Shown here: positions 46,874-57,838 of the stretch, piece after piece
How positions within the stretch are numbered: position 1 is the first letter of the stretch
Layout: each line of letters opens with the position of its first letter
Origin: Stenotrophomonas acidaminiphila
GTDB taxonomy: Bacteria; Pseudomonadota; Gammaproteobacteria; Xanthomonadales; Xanthomonadaceae
Assembly: GCF_001431595.1 (NCBI RefSeq)
Contig: NZ_LDJO01000019.1
Span: forward strand, 1-64,000
Reading direction: 5' to 3'
DNA length: 64,000 bases
Notes under the pieces: generated by a model
The model's database searches: none
Seen by the model: the letters and a program-made list of their open reading frames with translations, nothing else
What the model was told of the DNA's origin: nothing
Translations under genes and position numbers: made by a program

Positions 46874-47746
46874 ATGAGCGGGGCGACACCGGCGCCGGTG
46901 GCGCGCGACTGGTCCACGCCGCTGGAGCTGCTGGGCCTGGGCATGGTGTGGGGCGCATCGTTCCTGTTCATGCGCATCGCGGTGCCGGATTTCGGCCCCT
47001 ACGCGCTGGTGGAGGTGCGCCTGCTGCTCGGCGCGCTGGTGCTGATGCCCTTCCTGTGGCGCGCGCGGGCCCTGTTCCCGGCGCGGCGCTGGTTGTGGCT
47101 GGCCCCCATCGGCCTGATCAATTCGGCACTGCCGTTCGTGCTGTTCGCCTGGGCGGCGCAGCGTGCGCCGGCGGCGATCGGCGCGATCTGCAACGCGATG
47201 ACCGTGTTGTTCGCCGCCCTGGTCGGGTACCTGTTCTTCGGCGAGAAAATCGGCCCGCGCCGGGCGCTCGCGCTGCTGGTCGGCTTCTCCGGGGTCGTGG
47301 TGCTGGCCACGGCGAAAGTCTCGGGGCTGGCGATCGGTACGGCGGTGGCGGCCGGCACGGTGGCGGCGCTGCTGTACGGGGTGGGGGCCAACCTGGTCCG
47401 CCGCCACATGAGCGGGCTGCCGCCGGCCGCATCGGCCGCGGCCACGCTGGGCTGTGCCGCGTTGTGGATGCTGCCGATGGCCTTGAACCACTGGCCGCGG
47501 CAGCCGGTATCGGCCGCATCGTGGGCCAGCGCCATCGCCTTGGGCATCGTCTGCACCGGGCTGGCGTTCCTGGTGTTCTACCGCCTGATCGGCCGGGTCG
47601 GGCCCTCGCGCGCGGCCACCGTCACCTACCTGATCCCGCTGTTCGGGGCGCTGTTCGCCTGGCTGTTCCTGGGCGAGCCGGTGACCCTGCAGATGCTGCT
47701 CGCCGGCGGCCTGATCCTGGGCAGCGTGGCGGTGAGCCAGCGCTAG
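46874..47746 (+). CDS. EamA/DMT-family transporter
   Basis: 290 residues, ten helices in two EamA repeats. LLGLGMVWGASFLFMRIAVPDFGPYALVEVRLLLGALVL is the standard opening (split at the loop), with FLVFYRLIGRVGPSRAATVTYLIPLFGALFAWLFLGEPV in repeat two. Substrate unknown. It is the second EamA gene in the window; the two are not neighbours and differ clearly in sequence. Confidence 0.92.
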   Translation: MSGATPAPVARDWSTPLELLGLGMVWGASFLFMRIAVPDFGPYALVEVRLLLGALVLMPFLWRARALFPARRWLWLAPIGLINSALPFVLFAWAAQRAPAAIGAICNAMTVLFAALVGYLFFGEKIGPRRALALLVGFSGVVVLATAKVSGLAIGTAVAAGTVAALLYGVGANLVRRHMSGLPPAASAAATLGCAALWMLPMALNHWPRQPVSAASWASAIALGIVCTGLAFLVFYRLIGRVGPSRAATVTYLIPLFGALFAWLFLGEPVTLQMLLAGGLILGSVAVSQR

Positions 47747-47798
47747 GCCGCGGCCGCACGCGGCGACGGCCTGGCGGGGGCAACCGCGGTTGGCCGGC

Positions 47799-48695
<897 letters not shown>

Positions 48696-48790
48696 CGGGC
48701 GCGTTCCGTGATCGGGTGTGGGTCGATTCTGCGGGATCGCCCGGGGCCGCCGCCAGACCGTGCCGGGAGTGGGGTGACTACCGGCACATC

Positions 48791-48800
48791 CGCTATAGCG
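48791..48800. promoter_or_regulatory. short palindrome in the padR promoter region
   Basis: CGCTATAGCG is a perfect 10-bp palindrome 48 bp before the padR start. It may be the operator of the PadR regulator or part of the -10 region. The location fits autoregulation; no direct evidence. Confidence 0.4.
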
Positions 48801-48847
48801 AAGTGAGTAATAGTGTTGGCTTCAGGCTAGTTGGCAGGAGCAAGGCG

Positions 48848-49213
48848 ATGGGTGAGTTCGAAGCCCAACTGCGCAAATTCCAGAAGGAGCTCAGCGCCGG
48901 CACGGTGTCGCTGGCGCTGCTGGCGGTACTGGCCAAGGCCGGGGAGCCGCTGTACGGCTACCTGATCGCCAAGGAACTGGAGCGCACCGGCGACGGCGTG
49001 CTCAGCGGCAAACAGAGCGCGCTGTACCCGGTACTGCGCAACCTGGAAGGTGCCGGCCTGCTGGAAAGCCATGTCGAGCCGTCGGTGGCCGGGCCACCAC
49101 GGCGCTACTACCGCATCAATGACGAGGGACGCGCCGTGCTCAGGCAGTGGATCGCGGCCTGGAATGCCACCCGGGACTCGCTGGAGTCCGTACTGGAGGG
49201 AGTCGAACGATGA
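48848..49213 (+). CDS. PadR-family transcriptional regulator
   Basis: 121 residues, the short PadR type: a winged helix with LRKFQKELSAGTVSLALLAVLAKAGEPLYGYLIAKEL and SALYPVLRNLEGAGLLESHVEPSVAGPPRRYYRIND, then a short dimerisation helix. AGCAAGG lies before the ATG. The stop codon overlaps the next ATG (ATGA), so it is translated with the DUF1700-type membrane protein, its usual partner. Confidence 0.93.
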   Translation: MGEFEAQLRKFQKELSAGTVSLALLAVLAKAGEPLYGYLIAKELERTGDGVLSGKQSALYPVLRNLEGAGLLESHVEPSVAGPPRRYYRINDEGRAVLRQWIAAWNATRDSLESVLEGVER

Positions 49214-50199
49214 ACAACGAGACCAACGCACGGCCGCTGCCGACCACGATTCCCGAATACCTGGAGCAGCTGCGCGCCGCGCTGGCCGGTGCCGACCCGG
49301 CGATGATCCAGGACGCGCTGTACGACGCGGAGGAGTACCTGCGCTCGGAGCTGGCCGAGCAGCCCGGCAAGAGCGAGGCCGACGTGATCGCCGGTGTCGC
49401 CGGCAGCTACGGCGCGCCGGAGGAGGTGGCCGAGATCTACCGCGAGACCGAGGTGACGGTGAACCGCGCGCTGCGCACGCCGTTGCCCGGTCGCCGGCCG
49501 CTGCCGCCGCCGGTTGCCGCGGTCGCGCCGGGCGTCGCCACCGCGGCAGCCCCGGCCGGCCCGGTCGCGGCCAAGCCGCGCTCGGCGGCCGCGCGCTTCT
49601 TCGGCGTGGTGCTGGACCCGCATACCTATGGCGCGCTGTTCTACATGCTGTTGTCGCTGGTCACCGGCGTGTTCTTCTTCACCTGGGTGGTGACCGGGCT
49701 GTCGCTGTCGGTGTCGCTGATGATCCTGATCATCGGCATCCCGGTGCTGCTGCTGTTCCTGGGATCGGTGCGGGTACTGTCGCTGGTGGAGGGCCGCATC
49801 ATCGAGGCGCTGCTGGGCGTGCGCATGCCGCGCCGGCCGATGTACACGGACAGGAGCCAGGGCTGGCTGGCGCGGATCGGCGCGATGTTCACCGACGTCC
49901 GCACCTGGCTGACGATGCTGTACTTCGTGCTGATGCTGCCGCTGGGCGTGGTCTACTTCAGCATCGCCACGACCCTGCTTTCGACCTCGCTGGCGCTGGT
50001 GTTCGCACCGCTGGCCGATGTGGCCCTGGACCAGCCCGTCAACCTCTGGATCAACGACGTGAACATGGGCGACGGCGTGTGGCTGTGGCCGCTGGCGGTG
50101 GCCGCGGGACTGGTGCTGCTGTTCGCGACCCTGCACCTGGCGCGCGCCATCGGCAGGCTGCATGGCGCAATCGCCAAGCACCTGCTGGTGCGGTTGTAA
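49210..50199 (+). CDS. DUF1700/sensor-domain membrane protein
   Basis: 329 residues. The N-terminal DUF1700-like part (LPTTIPEYLEQLRAALAGADPAMIQDALYDAEEYLRSEL to YGAPEEVAEIYRET) is a helical cytoplasmic domain; a Pro/Ala linker follows. Then four or so TM helices in about 135-310, with the motif SVRVLSLVEGRIIEALLGVRMPRRP of the putative sensor domain. PadR plus DUF1700 pairs usually answer membrane or peptide stress. Coupled translation with padR. Confidence 0.9.
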   Translation: MNNETNARPLPTTIPEYLEQLRAALAGADPAMIQDALYDAEEYLRSELAEQPGKSEADVIAGVAGSYGAPEEVAEIYRETEVTVNRALRTPLPGRRPLPPPVAAVAPGVATAAAPAGPVAAKPRSAAARFFGVVLDPHTYGALFYMLLSLVTGVFFFTWVVTGLSLSVSLMILIIGIPVLLLFLGSVRVLSLVEGRIIEALLGVRMPRRPMYTDRSQGWLARIGAMFTDVRTWLTMLYFVLMLPLGVVYFSIATTLLSTSLALVFAPLADVALDQPVNLWINDVNMGDGVWLWPLAVAAGLVLLFATLHLARAIGRLHGAIAKHLLVRL

Positions 50200-50221
50200 G
50201 CCACAGATAGGATCCAGCCAG

Positions 50222-50246
50222 ACGGGGCACCTGTGTGCCCCGTTTT
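50222..50246 (+). terminator. intrinsic terminator after the padR operon
   Basis: ACGGGGCAC-CTGT-GTGCCCCGT stem followed by TTTTCC, starting 22 nt after the stop codon. Confidence 0.88.
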
Positions 50247-50314
50247 CCTTTGTGGCGATGGCAACGCCCGCGGCGCCATCGGCGCGCGGGCAGGTGCGCG
50301 CCGTGCGCCGGGCT

Positions 50315-51631
50315 TCAGCGCTGCGCGCGGCGGCGCAGCGGGGTGACGTTGCTGGCGGCGGCCTTGCGCGGTTTCTTCGCCGCGGCCGGCTGCGATTGCG
50401 CGATGAAGAAGTCGCGCACCTTCGGGTACACCACCTCGCGCCAGCGGCGGCCGCTGAAGATGCCGTAATGGCCGGCGCCCTCGACGATGAAGTGGCTGCG
50501 GCGCGCGGCCGGGATGCCGGTGCACAGCGCCTGCACGGCTTCGGTCTGGCCGAGGCCGGCGATGTCGTCCAGTTCGCCCTCGATGCTCAGCAGCGCGGTG
50601 TCGCGGATCGCCGACGGATCCACGCGTTCGCCACGCACGTGCCACTGTCCGCGCGGCAGCAGGAACTCCTGGAACACCACGCGGATGGTGTCCAGGTAGA
50701 AGCGCGCGGGCATGTCCAGCACCGCGTTGTATTCGTCGTAGAAACGGCGGTGGGCATTGGCGTCGTCCAGGTCGCCCTTGACCAGGTCGGTGTAGAAGTC
50801 CCAATGCGACATCAGGTGGCGGCTGGGGTTCATCGCCACGAAGCCGGCGTGCTGCAGGAAGCCGGGGTACACGCGCCGGCCCTGCCCGGGGTAGGGCGCC
50901 GGCACGGTGTGGATGACGTTGTTCTCGAACCACGACAGCGGGTTGCGCGTGGCCAGGTTGTTGACCGCGGTGGGGCTGCGGCGTGCGTCGATCGGCCCGC
51001 CCATCATCACCAGCGAGCGCGGCGTGGTTTCGCCGCGGCCGGCCATCAGCGCGACCGCACCCAGGACCGGTACGGTCGGCTGGCAGACGCTGACCACGTG
51101 CAGGTTGGCCGCGCCGAGGTGGCGGATGAACGCCTGCACGTACTCGACGTAGTCGTCCAGGCCGAACTCGCCCTGTTCCACCGGCACCATGCGCGCGTCG
51201 ACCCAGTCGGTGACATACACGCGGTGGTCGCGCAGCAGGGTGCGCACGGTGTCGCGCAGCAGGGTGGCGTGGTGGCCGGACAACGGCGCCACCACCAGCA
51301 CCGCGGGCTGGGCCAGCAGGGCTTCGACCCGGGCGCCGTCGTTGCTGTGGCGCTTGAAGCGCAGCAGGCGGCAGAACGGCATTTCCAGTTCGGTGAGCTG
51401 GGCCACGGGCACGACTTCGCCGTCGAGCTCCAGCTCGTGGATGTCCCACTCCGGCTTCTCGTAATCCTTGCCGAGGCGGTGGAACAGTTCGTTCATCGCC
51501 GCCAGCCGGTCGGCGCCGGGCATGGACGACCACCAGTGCCCCGGGGTGTTGAAGAACGCCGCGTTGGCCTGCGCCTGGTGGACCCAGGGCGCGAGCAGGT
51601 TGCGGGTCATCTCATGCAGTTGATAGAGCAT
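50315..51631 (-). CDS. phaZ: intracellular polyhydroxyalkanoate depolymerase
   Basis: 438 residues, the size of Ralstonia PhaZ. It starts MLYQLHEM, the family's standard beginning. The lipase-like nucleophile position is Cys183 in SVCQPTVPVLG, the same residue and number as in Ralstonia PhaZ1. An Asp (IEGELDDIAG) and the His of GAGHYGIFSGRRW complete the triad. It breaks down PHB in granules inside the cell. The Lys/Arg-rich tail (KKPRKAAASNVTPLRRRAQR) may bind granules or DNA. An upstream in-frame TTG (51640) is less likely as start. Confidence 0.92.
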   Translation of the reverse strand: MLYQLHEMTRNLLAPWVHQAQANAAFFNTPGHWWSSMPGADRLAAMNELFHRLGKDYEKPEWDIHELELDGEVVPVAQLTELEMPFCRLLRFKRHSNDGARVEALLAQPAVLVVAPLSGHHATLLRDTVRTLLRDHRVYVTDWVDARMVPVEQGEFGLDDYVEYVQAFIRHLGAANLHVVSVCQPTVPVLGAVALMAGRGETTPRSLVMMGGPIDARRSPTAVNNLATRNPLSWFENNVIHTVPAPYPGQGRRVYPGFLQHAGFVAMNPSRHLMSHWDFYTDLVKGDLDDANAHRRFYDEYNAVLDMPARFYLDTIRVVFQEFLLPRGQWHVRGERVDPSAIRDTALLSIEGELDDIAGLGQTEAVQALCTGIPAARRSHFIVEGAGHYGIFSGRRWREVVYPKVRDFFIAQSQPAAAKKPRKAAASNVTPLRRRAQR

Positions 51632-51799
51632 GCCGGGCAATATGTATGGTCATATGGTGCCGTGCAGCATAGCGCAAACAGGCGGGTGCGGCGTTAAGCG
51701 GAGAATGACGGATGTGGCGCCGGTGGGATCCGCCCGTTGTGCGGATCGGGGGCTTCCCTGGACCTGCCGGGCGGCATCGCCCCGTACCTGCGGAGAGTG

Positions 51800-51880
51800 T
51801 CTGGAGAAAAGCCCCTGAGTCAGGGGGCGCGCCGAAAGGCGCGGGGTGTGGCAGGCGAAAGACGGGCCCGGCGGTCCGCG
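51800..51880 (-). repeat. terminator-bearing repeat copy A
   Basis: Shares an extended pattern with 62091-62180: CTGGAG-AAAGCCCC, a GC hairpin, GGGGGCGCGCCGAA-GGCG and GGCGAAA/GGAAGGC. On the minus strand the hairpin CCCCT-GACTC-AGGGG is followed by a TTTTC tract (51810-51807), so it can end transcription of the methyltransferase gene (stop at 51927). The rest of the 295-bp gap between phaZ and the methyltransferase shows no gene. Confidence 0.65.
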
Positions 51881-51926
51881 GCGCAGACCGTGGGGCGACA
51901 GCGCGGCGCGATGGCGTGTCGCGGGC

Positions 51927-52523
51927 TCAGCCGCCGCTCTCCAATGCGGCCACCACGTCGGCGCAGTGCGGGCCCAGCCAGCAGTGCGAGCCGGCCGCGC
52001 GGAAACCGGCCTGCGCCAGCTGGCGGCGGTACCAGCGCGCCGGGCGCGACTGGAATCCCTGGTGATCGCCATGGAACGCGTCCTCGGCGGTGAAGGTTTC
52101 CAGGAACGCCACGCCGCCGCACAGCTCAGCCAGCCCGGGCAGGCCCTGGCGCAGTTCGCGGCTGGGCACGTAGTGCATGACGTCGGCGCAGACCAGCAGG
52201 TCGACCGGCGCGCACGGGCGCAGCCATTGGAAATCGCCGAAGCGCGCCAGGTGCAGGTTGCGGGTGCGGCCGTAGCGCTGCACGGCGTATTCGCTGCCAT
52301 CGAAGCCCATGTACTGCAGCCTCGGCCGCAGCTTGAGCAGCGGTGCACGCCACGCACCTTCGCCGCAGCCGATGTCGAGCACGCTGCGGATCGGACGCTC
52401 CAGGTAGTACTCGGCGGTGGCCACGGCCAGGTGCACCTTGCGTGCCAGCCGCGCCGGGCCGCCGATGTCGTCGCGGCGGTACCAGTGGTGGAAATAGGCG
52501 GCGTCGTATTGCTTTTCCTGCAT
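51927..52523 (-). CDS. class I SAM-dependent methyltransferase
   Basis: 198 residues. The SAM-binding motif I is SVLDIGCGEGAWRAPLL (about 47-63), with motif II acid in YMGFDGSEYAV and motif IV in DLLVCADVMHYV. An N-terminal extension (EKQYDAAYFHHWYRRDD) is shared with other small xanthomonad methyltransferases. Substrate unknown. Divergent from hemJ, with only 62 bp between starts. Confidence 0.88.
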   Translation of the reverse strand: MQEKQYDAAYFHHWYRRDDIGGPARLARKVHLAVATAEYYLERPIRSVLDIGCGEGAWRAPLLKLRPRLQYMGFDGSEYAVQRYGRTRNLHLARFGDFQWLRPCAPVDLLVCADVMHYVPSRELRQGLPGLAELCGGVAFLETFTAEDAFHGDHQGFQSRPARWYRRQLAQAGFRAAGSHCWLGPHCADVVAALESGG

Positions 52524-52585
52524 GTGCGTGTCGGCGGCGGATGGGCGAAAATGCGGCCATCCTACGCCGCCGATGGAGCCAGTGC

Positions 52586-53041
52586 ATGCAGTCGTATTTC
52601 TGGGTGAAGACCTTCCACATCGTGTTCGTGGTGGCGTGGATGGCCGCGGTGTTCTACCTGCCGCGGATCCTGGTCAACATCGCCGAGGCGGCCGGGCAGG
52701 CGCAGGTCGGGCAACGCCTGCAGCTGATGGGCCGGCGCCTGTACCGTTTCGGCCACGTGATGTTCGGCCTGGCCTTCGTACTCGGCCTGGTGCTGTGGCT
52801 GGGTTACCGGGTGCTGCCGGATTTCCCGACCATGGTCGCCCCCGGCGCCGCCGGCTGGCTGCATGCCAAGCTCGGCCTGGTCGCGCTGCTGCTGGTGTAC
52901 TTCATCTTCACCGGGCGCTGGCTCAAGGGCGTGGACAGCGGCCGCGCGCTGCCGTCGTCGCGCGCGCTGCGCTGGTTCAACGAGCTGCCGCTGGTGCTGT
53001 TCATCGCCATCGTCTACCTGGTGCTGGCCAAGCCGTTCTGA
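52586..53041 (+). CDS. hemJ: protoporphyrinogen oxidase HemJ
   Basis: 151-residue membrane protein with four TM helices, converting protoporphyrinogen IX to protoporphyrin IX in heme synthesis. It opens FWVKTFHIVFVVAWMAAVFYLPRI, the HemJ hallmark with the conserved His (residue 11). The conserved Lys is in GWLHAKLGLV. The distantly related CopD-like fold is the alternative, but length and motifs favour HemJ. No hemG or hemY is seen in the window. Confidence 0.88.
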   Translation: MQSYFWVKTFHIVFVVAWMAAVFYLPRILVNIAEAAGQAQVGQRLQLMGRRLYRFGHVMFGLAFVLGLVLWLGYRVLPDFPTMVAPGAAGWLHAKLGLVALLLVYFIFTGRWLKGVDSGRALPSSRALRWFNELPLVLFIAIVYLVLAKPF

Positions 53042-53075
53042 CCCGCCTGCCGGCATGCGCACCGCACTGGAAACG

Positions 53076-53103
53076 AAAAAGGCCGGCGGATGCCGGCCTT
53101 TTT
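53076..53103. terminator. bidirectional terminator between hemJ and accA
   Basis: AAAAAGGCCGGC-GGAT-GCCGGCCTTTTT, a 12-bp stem with five Ts on each strand, in the gap between the convergent hemJ and accA stops. Confidence 0.92.
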
Positions 53104-53125
53104 CCAGTGCCATGCCGCAGCAGGC

Positions 53126-54085
53126 TTACGCGGCCTCGTAGGCGCCATAGCCGCGCAGTCGCGCATAGCGCCTGGCCAGCAGCTCGTCGACCGGCAGCTT
53201 TTCCAGCGCGTCCAGTTCGTTGAGCAGGACCGCCTTCAGGCGCCGGCCCATCTGCTTCGGGTTGCGGTGGGCGCCGCCGATCGGCTCGCGCACGAGCTTG
53301 TCGATCAGGCCCATCTGCTTCAGCCGCGGCGCGGTCATGCCCAGCTGCTCGGCCGCTTCCTTGTTCTTGCCGGCGTCCTTCCACAGGATCGAGGCGCAGC
53401 CTTCCGGGCTGATGGTCGAATAGACGCTGTATTCCAGCATCACGGTGCGGTCGCCCACGCCCAGCGCCAGCGCGCCGCCGGAGCCGCCCTCGCCGATCAC
53501 GGTACAGATGACCGGCACCTTGAGCTCGGCCATTTCCATCAGGTTGCGGGCGATGGCCTCGGACTGGCCGCGTTCCTCTGCGTCGATGCCCGGCCAGGCG
53601 CCGGCGGTGTCGATCAGGGTCAGTACCGGCAGCCCGAAGCGCTCGGCCATCTTCATCAGGCGCAGCGCCTTGCGGTAGCCCTCGGGCTTGGGCATGCCGA
53701 AGTTGCGCTTGATCTTTTCCTTGGTGTCGCGGCCCTTCTGGTGGCCGATCAGCATCACCGGGCGGCCGCCGATGCGGGCCAGTCCGCCGACGATGGCCTT
53801 GTCGTCGGCGAAGGCACGGTCGCCGGCCAGTTCCTGGAATTCGTCGCAGAAGATGCCGATGTAGTCCATGGTGTAGGGGCGCGAGGGGTGGCGCGCGACC
53901 TGCAGCACCTGCCAGGAGGAGAGGTTGCGGAAGATCTGCGCGGTACGCAGGCGCAGCTTGTCCTCCAGCGCCCGGACCTCGGCCTCGACATTGACCGCCG
54001 GGCCGGCGCTGGCGCTGCGCAGCTCCTGGATCTTGGCTTCCAGATCGGCGATGGGCTGCTCGAAGTCGAGGTAATTCGGGTTCAT
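53126..54085 (-). CDS. accA: acetyl-CoA carboxylase carboxyltransferase alpha subunit
   Basis: 319 residues, the standard AccA length. It starts [19 protein letters not shown], and contains [49 protein letters not shown] and [16 protein letters not shown] (oxyanion glycine motif), all typical. With AccD (not in the window) it transfers carboxyl from biotin to acetyl-CoA, making malonyl-CoA. Lies downstream of dnaE on the same strand (76-bp gap), a common order. Confidence 0.98.
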   Translation of the reverse strand: MNPNYLDFEQPIADLEAKIQELRSASAGPAVNVEAEVRALEDKLRLRTAQIFRNLSSWQVLQVARHPSRPYTMDYIGIFCDEFQELAGDRAFADDKAIVGGLARIGGRPVMLIGHQKGRDTKEKIKRNFGMPKPEGYRKALRLMKMAERFGLPVLTLIDTAGAWPGIDAEERGQSEAIARNLMEMAELKVPVICTVIGEGGSGGALALGVGDRTVMLEYSVYSTISPEGCASILWKDAGKNKEAAEQLGMTAPRLKQMGLIDKLVREPIGGAHRNPKQMGRRLKAVLLNELDALEKLPVDELLARRYARLRGYGAYEAA

Positions 54086-54161
54086 CGGAAACCGTCTTGA
54101 ATGAAAGTGGGGAAGTGTAGCCGAACGCGTCGGGCGCACCCGTACGCGGCCGTCCGGACCT

Positions 54162-57100
54162 TCAGCTGGCCCAGGGCGGGCTGTAGGCGAGCTTGACGCG
54201 GCGTACCGCGGGGTCCTCGCGCAGGGCGTCGAGCAGTTGCGTGCTGACCCGCACCGCACCGGCGCCGCCGAGGTCGAGCATGCCGGCGACACCGCCGTCC
54301 CTGCCCTTCAGCAGCAGGTCCAGGCGGATCGGCGTGCGCCCGGGGCGGTGCGTGGCCAGCAGCGGCTCGATGCGCTGCCAGATGGGGCCGCCGCGGCCGT
54401 CCACGCGCAGCGACAGGCGCACCGCGTGGTCGGCGCACAGCTGCTCGAAATCCCAGCACTGGCGGATGCGCAGGGCATAGCCACCGTTGAATTCGTCCTC
54501 GCGCAGGCCGCCCTTGACCACCAGGATGCGGTCCTTGGTCATCAGGTGGCCGAATTCGGCCAGGCCATCGGAGAAGGCGCTGCACTCGACCCGGCCCTTG
54601 CCGTCCTCCAGCTGCACGAACACCTGGCTGTCGCCCTTGCGGCGCATGCCCACGACCATGCCGGCCAGGATCACCTGCGCTTCCTGGCGCCAGCCGCGCT
54701 TTTCGCCGTCGCGCGGTGGCGGTGCCGGCGCCACCAGCTTGTCCAGCGCGCCCAGGTCGGTGCCGACCAGTTCCTTGACGTCCTCGGCATACGGGTCGAA
54801 CGGATGGCCGCTGAGGTAGAAGCCCAGCGTCTCGCGCTCGCCGCCCAGCAGCTGCGCCACCGGCCATTCGCGGCTTTCCGGCAGGTCCAGCTGCGCGGCG
54901 GCGTTGACCGGGTCGGGCGCGCCGAACAGTGAGTTCTGGCCCGATGCCTTCTCGCGCGCCATCTGGTCGGTGGCCTTGAGCACCTCGGGCAGCTGCAGCA
55001 TCAGCGAAGCGCGGTTGCGGCCCAGGCCGTCGAGCGCGCCGCACTGGATCATCGCCTCCAGGGTGCGCCGGTTGAGCTTGGCCGATTCCACCCGCGCGCA
55101 GAAATCCAGCAGCGAGCCGTACTCGCCGCCGCGCAGGCGCTCGGCCACCACTGCTTCGCAGGCGCCCTGGCCGACGCCCTTGATCGCGCCCAGTCCGTAA
55201 CGGATGGTGTCGGCCGAGGACGCCTCGAACATGTAGGCCGATTCGTTGACCCGTGGCGGCTCCACGCGCAGGCCGAGGTTGCGTACCTCGGCCAGGAAGC
55301 CGACCACCTTGTCGGTGTTGTCCATGTCCGAGGACAGCGTCGCGGCCATGAACTCGGCCGGGTAGTGGCGCTTGAGCCAGGCGGTCTGGTAGCTGACCAG
55401 GGCGTAGGCGGCGGCGTGCGACTTGTTGAAGCCGTAGCCGGCGAACTTCTCCATCAGGTCGAAGATCTCGTCGGCCTTGGGGCCGTCGACGCCGCCCTTG
55501 GCCGCGCCTTCGCGGAAGATCTCGCGGTGCTTGGCCATCTCCGCCGGCACCTTCTTGCCCATCGCGCGGCGCAGCAGGTCGGCGCCGCCCAGCGAGTAGC
55601 CGCCGACGATCTGCGCCATCTGCATCACCTGCTCCTGGTACACCATGATGCCGTAGGTGTCCTTCAGGATGGCTTCGGTGCGCGGATCGGGATAGATGAT
55701 CTCTTCCTGGCCGTGCTTGCGCGCGTTGAACGAGGGGATCAGGTCCATCGGGCCGGGGCGGTACAGCGACACCAGCGCGATCAGGTCCTCGAAGCGGTCC
55801 GGGCGCGCGTCCTTCAGCAGCCGGCGCATGCCCGAGGATTCGAACTGGAACACCGCGCCGGTGTTGCCGTTGGCGAAGATGTCCTTGTAGGTGGGCGCGT
55901 CGTCGAGCGGGATCGCGGCGATGTCTACCGGCGGGATGCCGGCGCGTTCGTGGCGCCGGTTGATCGCCTTCACCGCCCAGTCGATGATGGTCAGCGTGCG
56001 CAGGCCGAGGAAGTCGAACTTCACCAGGCCCACTTCCTCCACGTCGTTCTTGTCGAACTGGGTGACCGGGTTCTTGCCCAGGCTGCCTTCGTCGTGTTCG
56101 GCGTACAGCGGGCAGAACTCGGACAGCGGCTCGGGCCCGATCACCACGCCGCCGGCGTGCTTGCCGGCGTTGCGGGTCAGGTCTTCCAGCTGCAGCGCCA
56201 GGTCGATCAGGTCGCGGACGTCGTCCTCGCTCTGGTAGCGCTGGATCAGCTCGGCCGAGGCCATTTCCGAATCCGGCCCTTCCTTGCCCTTGCCCAGCGC
56301 GTCCTTCAGGCCGATGCCGAGGATGTTGGGGATCAGCTTGGACACGCCGTCGACCAGGCCGTACGGGAAGCCGAGCACGCGCCCGGAGTCGCGCACCACC
56401 GCCTTGGCCGCCATGGTGCCGTAGGTGATGATCTGGCTGACCCGCTCGCGGCCGTACTTGCGCGCGACGTAGTCGATCACCTCGTCGCGGCGGTCCATGC
56501 AGAAGTCGATGTCGAAGTCGGGCATCGACACGCGTTCCGGGTTGAGGAAGCGCTCGAACAGCAGGTTGTACGGCAGCGGGTCCAGGTCGGTGATCTTCAG
56601 CGCCCACGCCACCAGCGAGCCGGCGCCCGAGCCGCGGCCCGGGCCGATCGGGATGCCCTGGTTCTTGCCCCACTGGATGAAGTCGGCCACGATCAGGAAG
56701 TAGCCGGGGAAGCCCATCTTGATGATGGTGTCGAGCTCGAATTCGAGCCGCTCGAAATAGTCCTCGCGGGTCTTGCCCGGCGCCAGCGGGTTCTTCTGCA
56801 GGCGTTCTTCCAGGCCTTCGCGCGACTGCTTCTGGATCCAGGTGTCCAGGGTCTCGTCGTCGGGCACCGGGTAGTTGGGCAGGAAGTAGGTACCCAGCCG
56901 CATCTCGACGTTGCAGCGCTGCGCCAGCGCCAGCGTGTTGTCGATGGCGTCGGGGATGTCGGCGAACAGCTCGCACATCTGCTGCGGCGATTTCAGGTAC
57001 TGCTCGCGGCTGTACTCGCGCGGGCGCTTGGGGTCGTCGAGCACCCGGCCGGTGGAGATGCACACCCGTGCCTCGTGCGCGTCGAAGTCCTGCGGCGACA

Positions 57101-57749
57101 GGAAGCGCACGTCGTTGCTGGCGATCACCGGCAGGCCGCGCTGGCCGGCGGCCATCAGCGCGAACTGGTTGAACGCTTCCTCGCCGTCGCGGCCGGTGCG
57201 GGTCAGCTCCAGGTGCAGGCCATCGCCGAACACGCGCTGCCAGTCGGCCAGCTGCTGTTCGGCCAGGTCATGGCGGCCTTCGCCGGCCAGGCGTCCGGCC
57301 AGGCTCTGGCGCCCGGCCAGCGCGAACAGGTTGTGGCAACCGTCCTTCAGCCATTGCGGGTGGACGGCGACGCCGCCCTCGGGGCGATGGCCTTCCAGCC
57401 AGGCCCGGCTGAGCAGGCGCGACAGGCTCAGGTAGCCGTCGCGGTCGCGGCACAACAGGGTCATGCGCCACGGGTCGTGGCCATCCTCGGCGATCAGCAC
57501 GTCGGCACCGGCGATGGGCTTGATGCCCACGCCTTCGGCGGCCTTGTAGAACTTCACCAGCGCGAACATGTTGTTCAGGTCGGTGACCGCAAGCGCCGGC
57601 GCCTGCATTTCCACCGAACGGCTGAGGAGGTTGGCCTGCTTGGCCTTCTTCGGATCGGCCTGGTCCGGCTTGGCCGGGACGCGGATGGTGGAGTCCACCA
57701 TCGAGAATTCGGTGTGGACGTGGAGGTGGACGAAGCGGGGAGTGCTCAT
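54162..57749 (-). CDS. dnaE: DNA polymerase III alpha subunit
   Basis: 1195 residues, full replicative polymerase. An N-terminal PHP domain starts [15 protein letters not shown] with H8, H10, H12. Catalytic residues are in [12 protein letters not shown] (410-421), [16 protein letters not shown] precedes it, and the helix-hairpin-helix region follows. A C-terminal OB-fold region (about 990-1070) has [26 protein letters not shown]. Where active PHP domains have TDHGN this one reads TDLNN (residues 57-60), as in E. coli-type enzymes, so PHP proofreading is probably lost. Confidence 0.98.
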   Translation of the reverse strand: MSTPRFVHLHVHTEFSMVDSTIRVPAKPDQADPKKAKQANLLSRSVEMQAPALAVTDLNNMFALVKFYKAAEGVGIKPIAGADVLIAEDGHDPWRMTLLCRDRDGYLSLSRLLSRAWLEGHRPEGGVAVHPQWLKDGCHNLFALAGRQSLAGRLAGEGRHDLAEQQLADWQRVFGDGLHLELTRTGRDGEEAFNQFALMAAGQRGLPVIASNDVRFLSPQDFDAHEARVCISTGRVLDDPKRPREYSREQYLKSPQQMCELFADIPDAIDNTLALAQRCNVEMRLGTYFLPNYPVPDDETLDTWIQKQSREGLEERLQKNPLAPGKTREDYFERLEFELDTIIKMGFPGYFLIVADFIQWGKNQGIPIGPGRGSGAGSLVAWALKITDLDPLPYNLLFERFLNPERVSMPDFDIDFCMDRRDEVIDYVARKYGRERVSQIITYGTMAAKAVVRDSGRVLGFPYGLVDGVSKLIPNILGIGLKDALGKGKEGPDSEMASAELIQRYQSEDDVRDLIDLALQLEDLTRNAGKHAGGVVIGPEPLSEFCPLYAEHDEGSLGKNPVTQFDKNDVEEVGLVKFDFLGLRTLTIIDWAVKAINRRHERAGIPPVDIAAIPLDDAPTYKDIFANGNTGAVFQFESSGMRRLLKDARPDRFEDLIALVSLYRPGPMDLIPSFNARKHGQEEIIYPDPRTEAILKDTYGIMVYQEQVMQMAQIVGGYSLGGADLLRRAMGKKVPAEMAKHREIFREGAAKGGVDGPKADEIFDLMEKFAGYGFNKSHAAAYALVSYQTAWLKRHYPAEFMAATLSSDMDNTDKVVGFLAEVRNLGLRVEPPRVNESAYMFEASSADTIRYGLGAIKGVGQGACEAVVAERLRGGEYGSLLDFCARVESAKLNRRTLEAMIQCGALDGLGRNRASLMLQLPEVLKATDQMAREKASGQNSLFGAPDPVNAAAQLDLPESREWPVAQLLGGERETLGFYLSGHPFDPYAEDVKELVGTDLGALDKLVAPAPPPRDGEKRGWRQEAQVILAGMVVGMRRKGDSQVFVQLEDGKGRVECSAFSDGLAEFGHLMTKDRILVVKGGLREDEFNGGYALRIRQCWDFEQLCADHAVRLSLRVDGRGGPIWQRIEPLLATHRPGRTPIRLDLLLKGRDGGVAGMLDLGGAGAVRVSTQLLDALREDPAVRRVKLAYSPPWAS

Positions 57750-57838
57750 GCCGGATCACTGCGGTGAAAGGGCAGGGTAGCGGCGGGGGGCGGAGCGGAC
57801 AAGGCTTGACGGGCGGCGAATGCGCCCGCGGGCAGGGG

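Noticed and set aside
49210..50199. Reading the DUF1700 protein as a histidine kinase sensor
   Set aside because: No HisKA or ATPase motif; the domain named sensor in databases is only a membrane domain.
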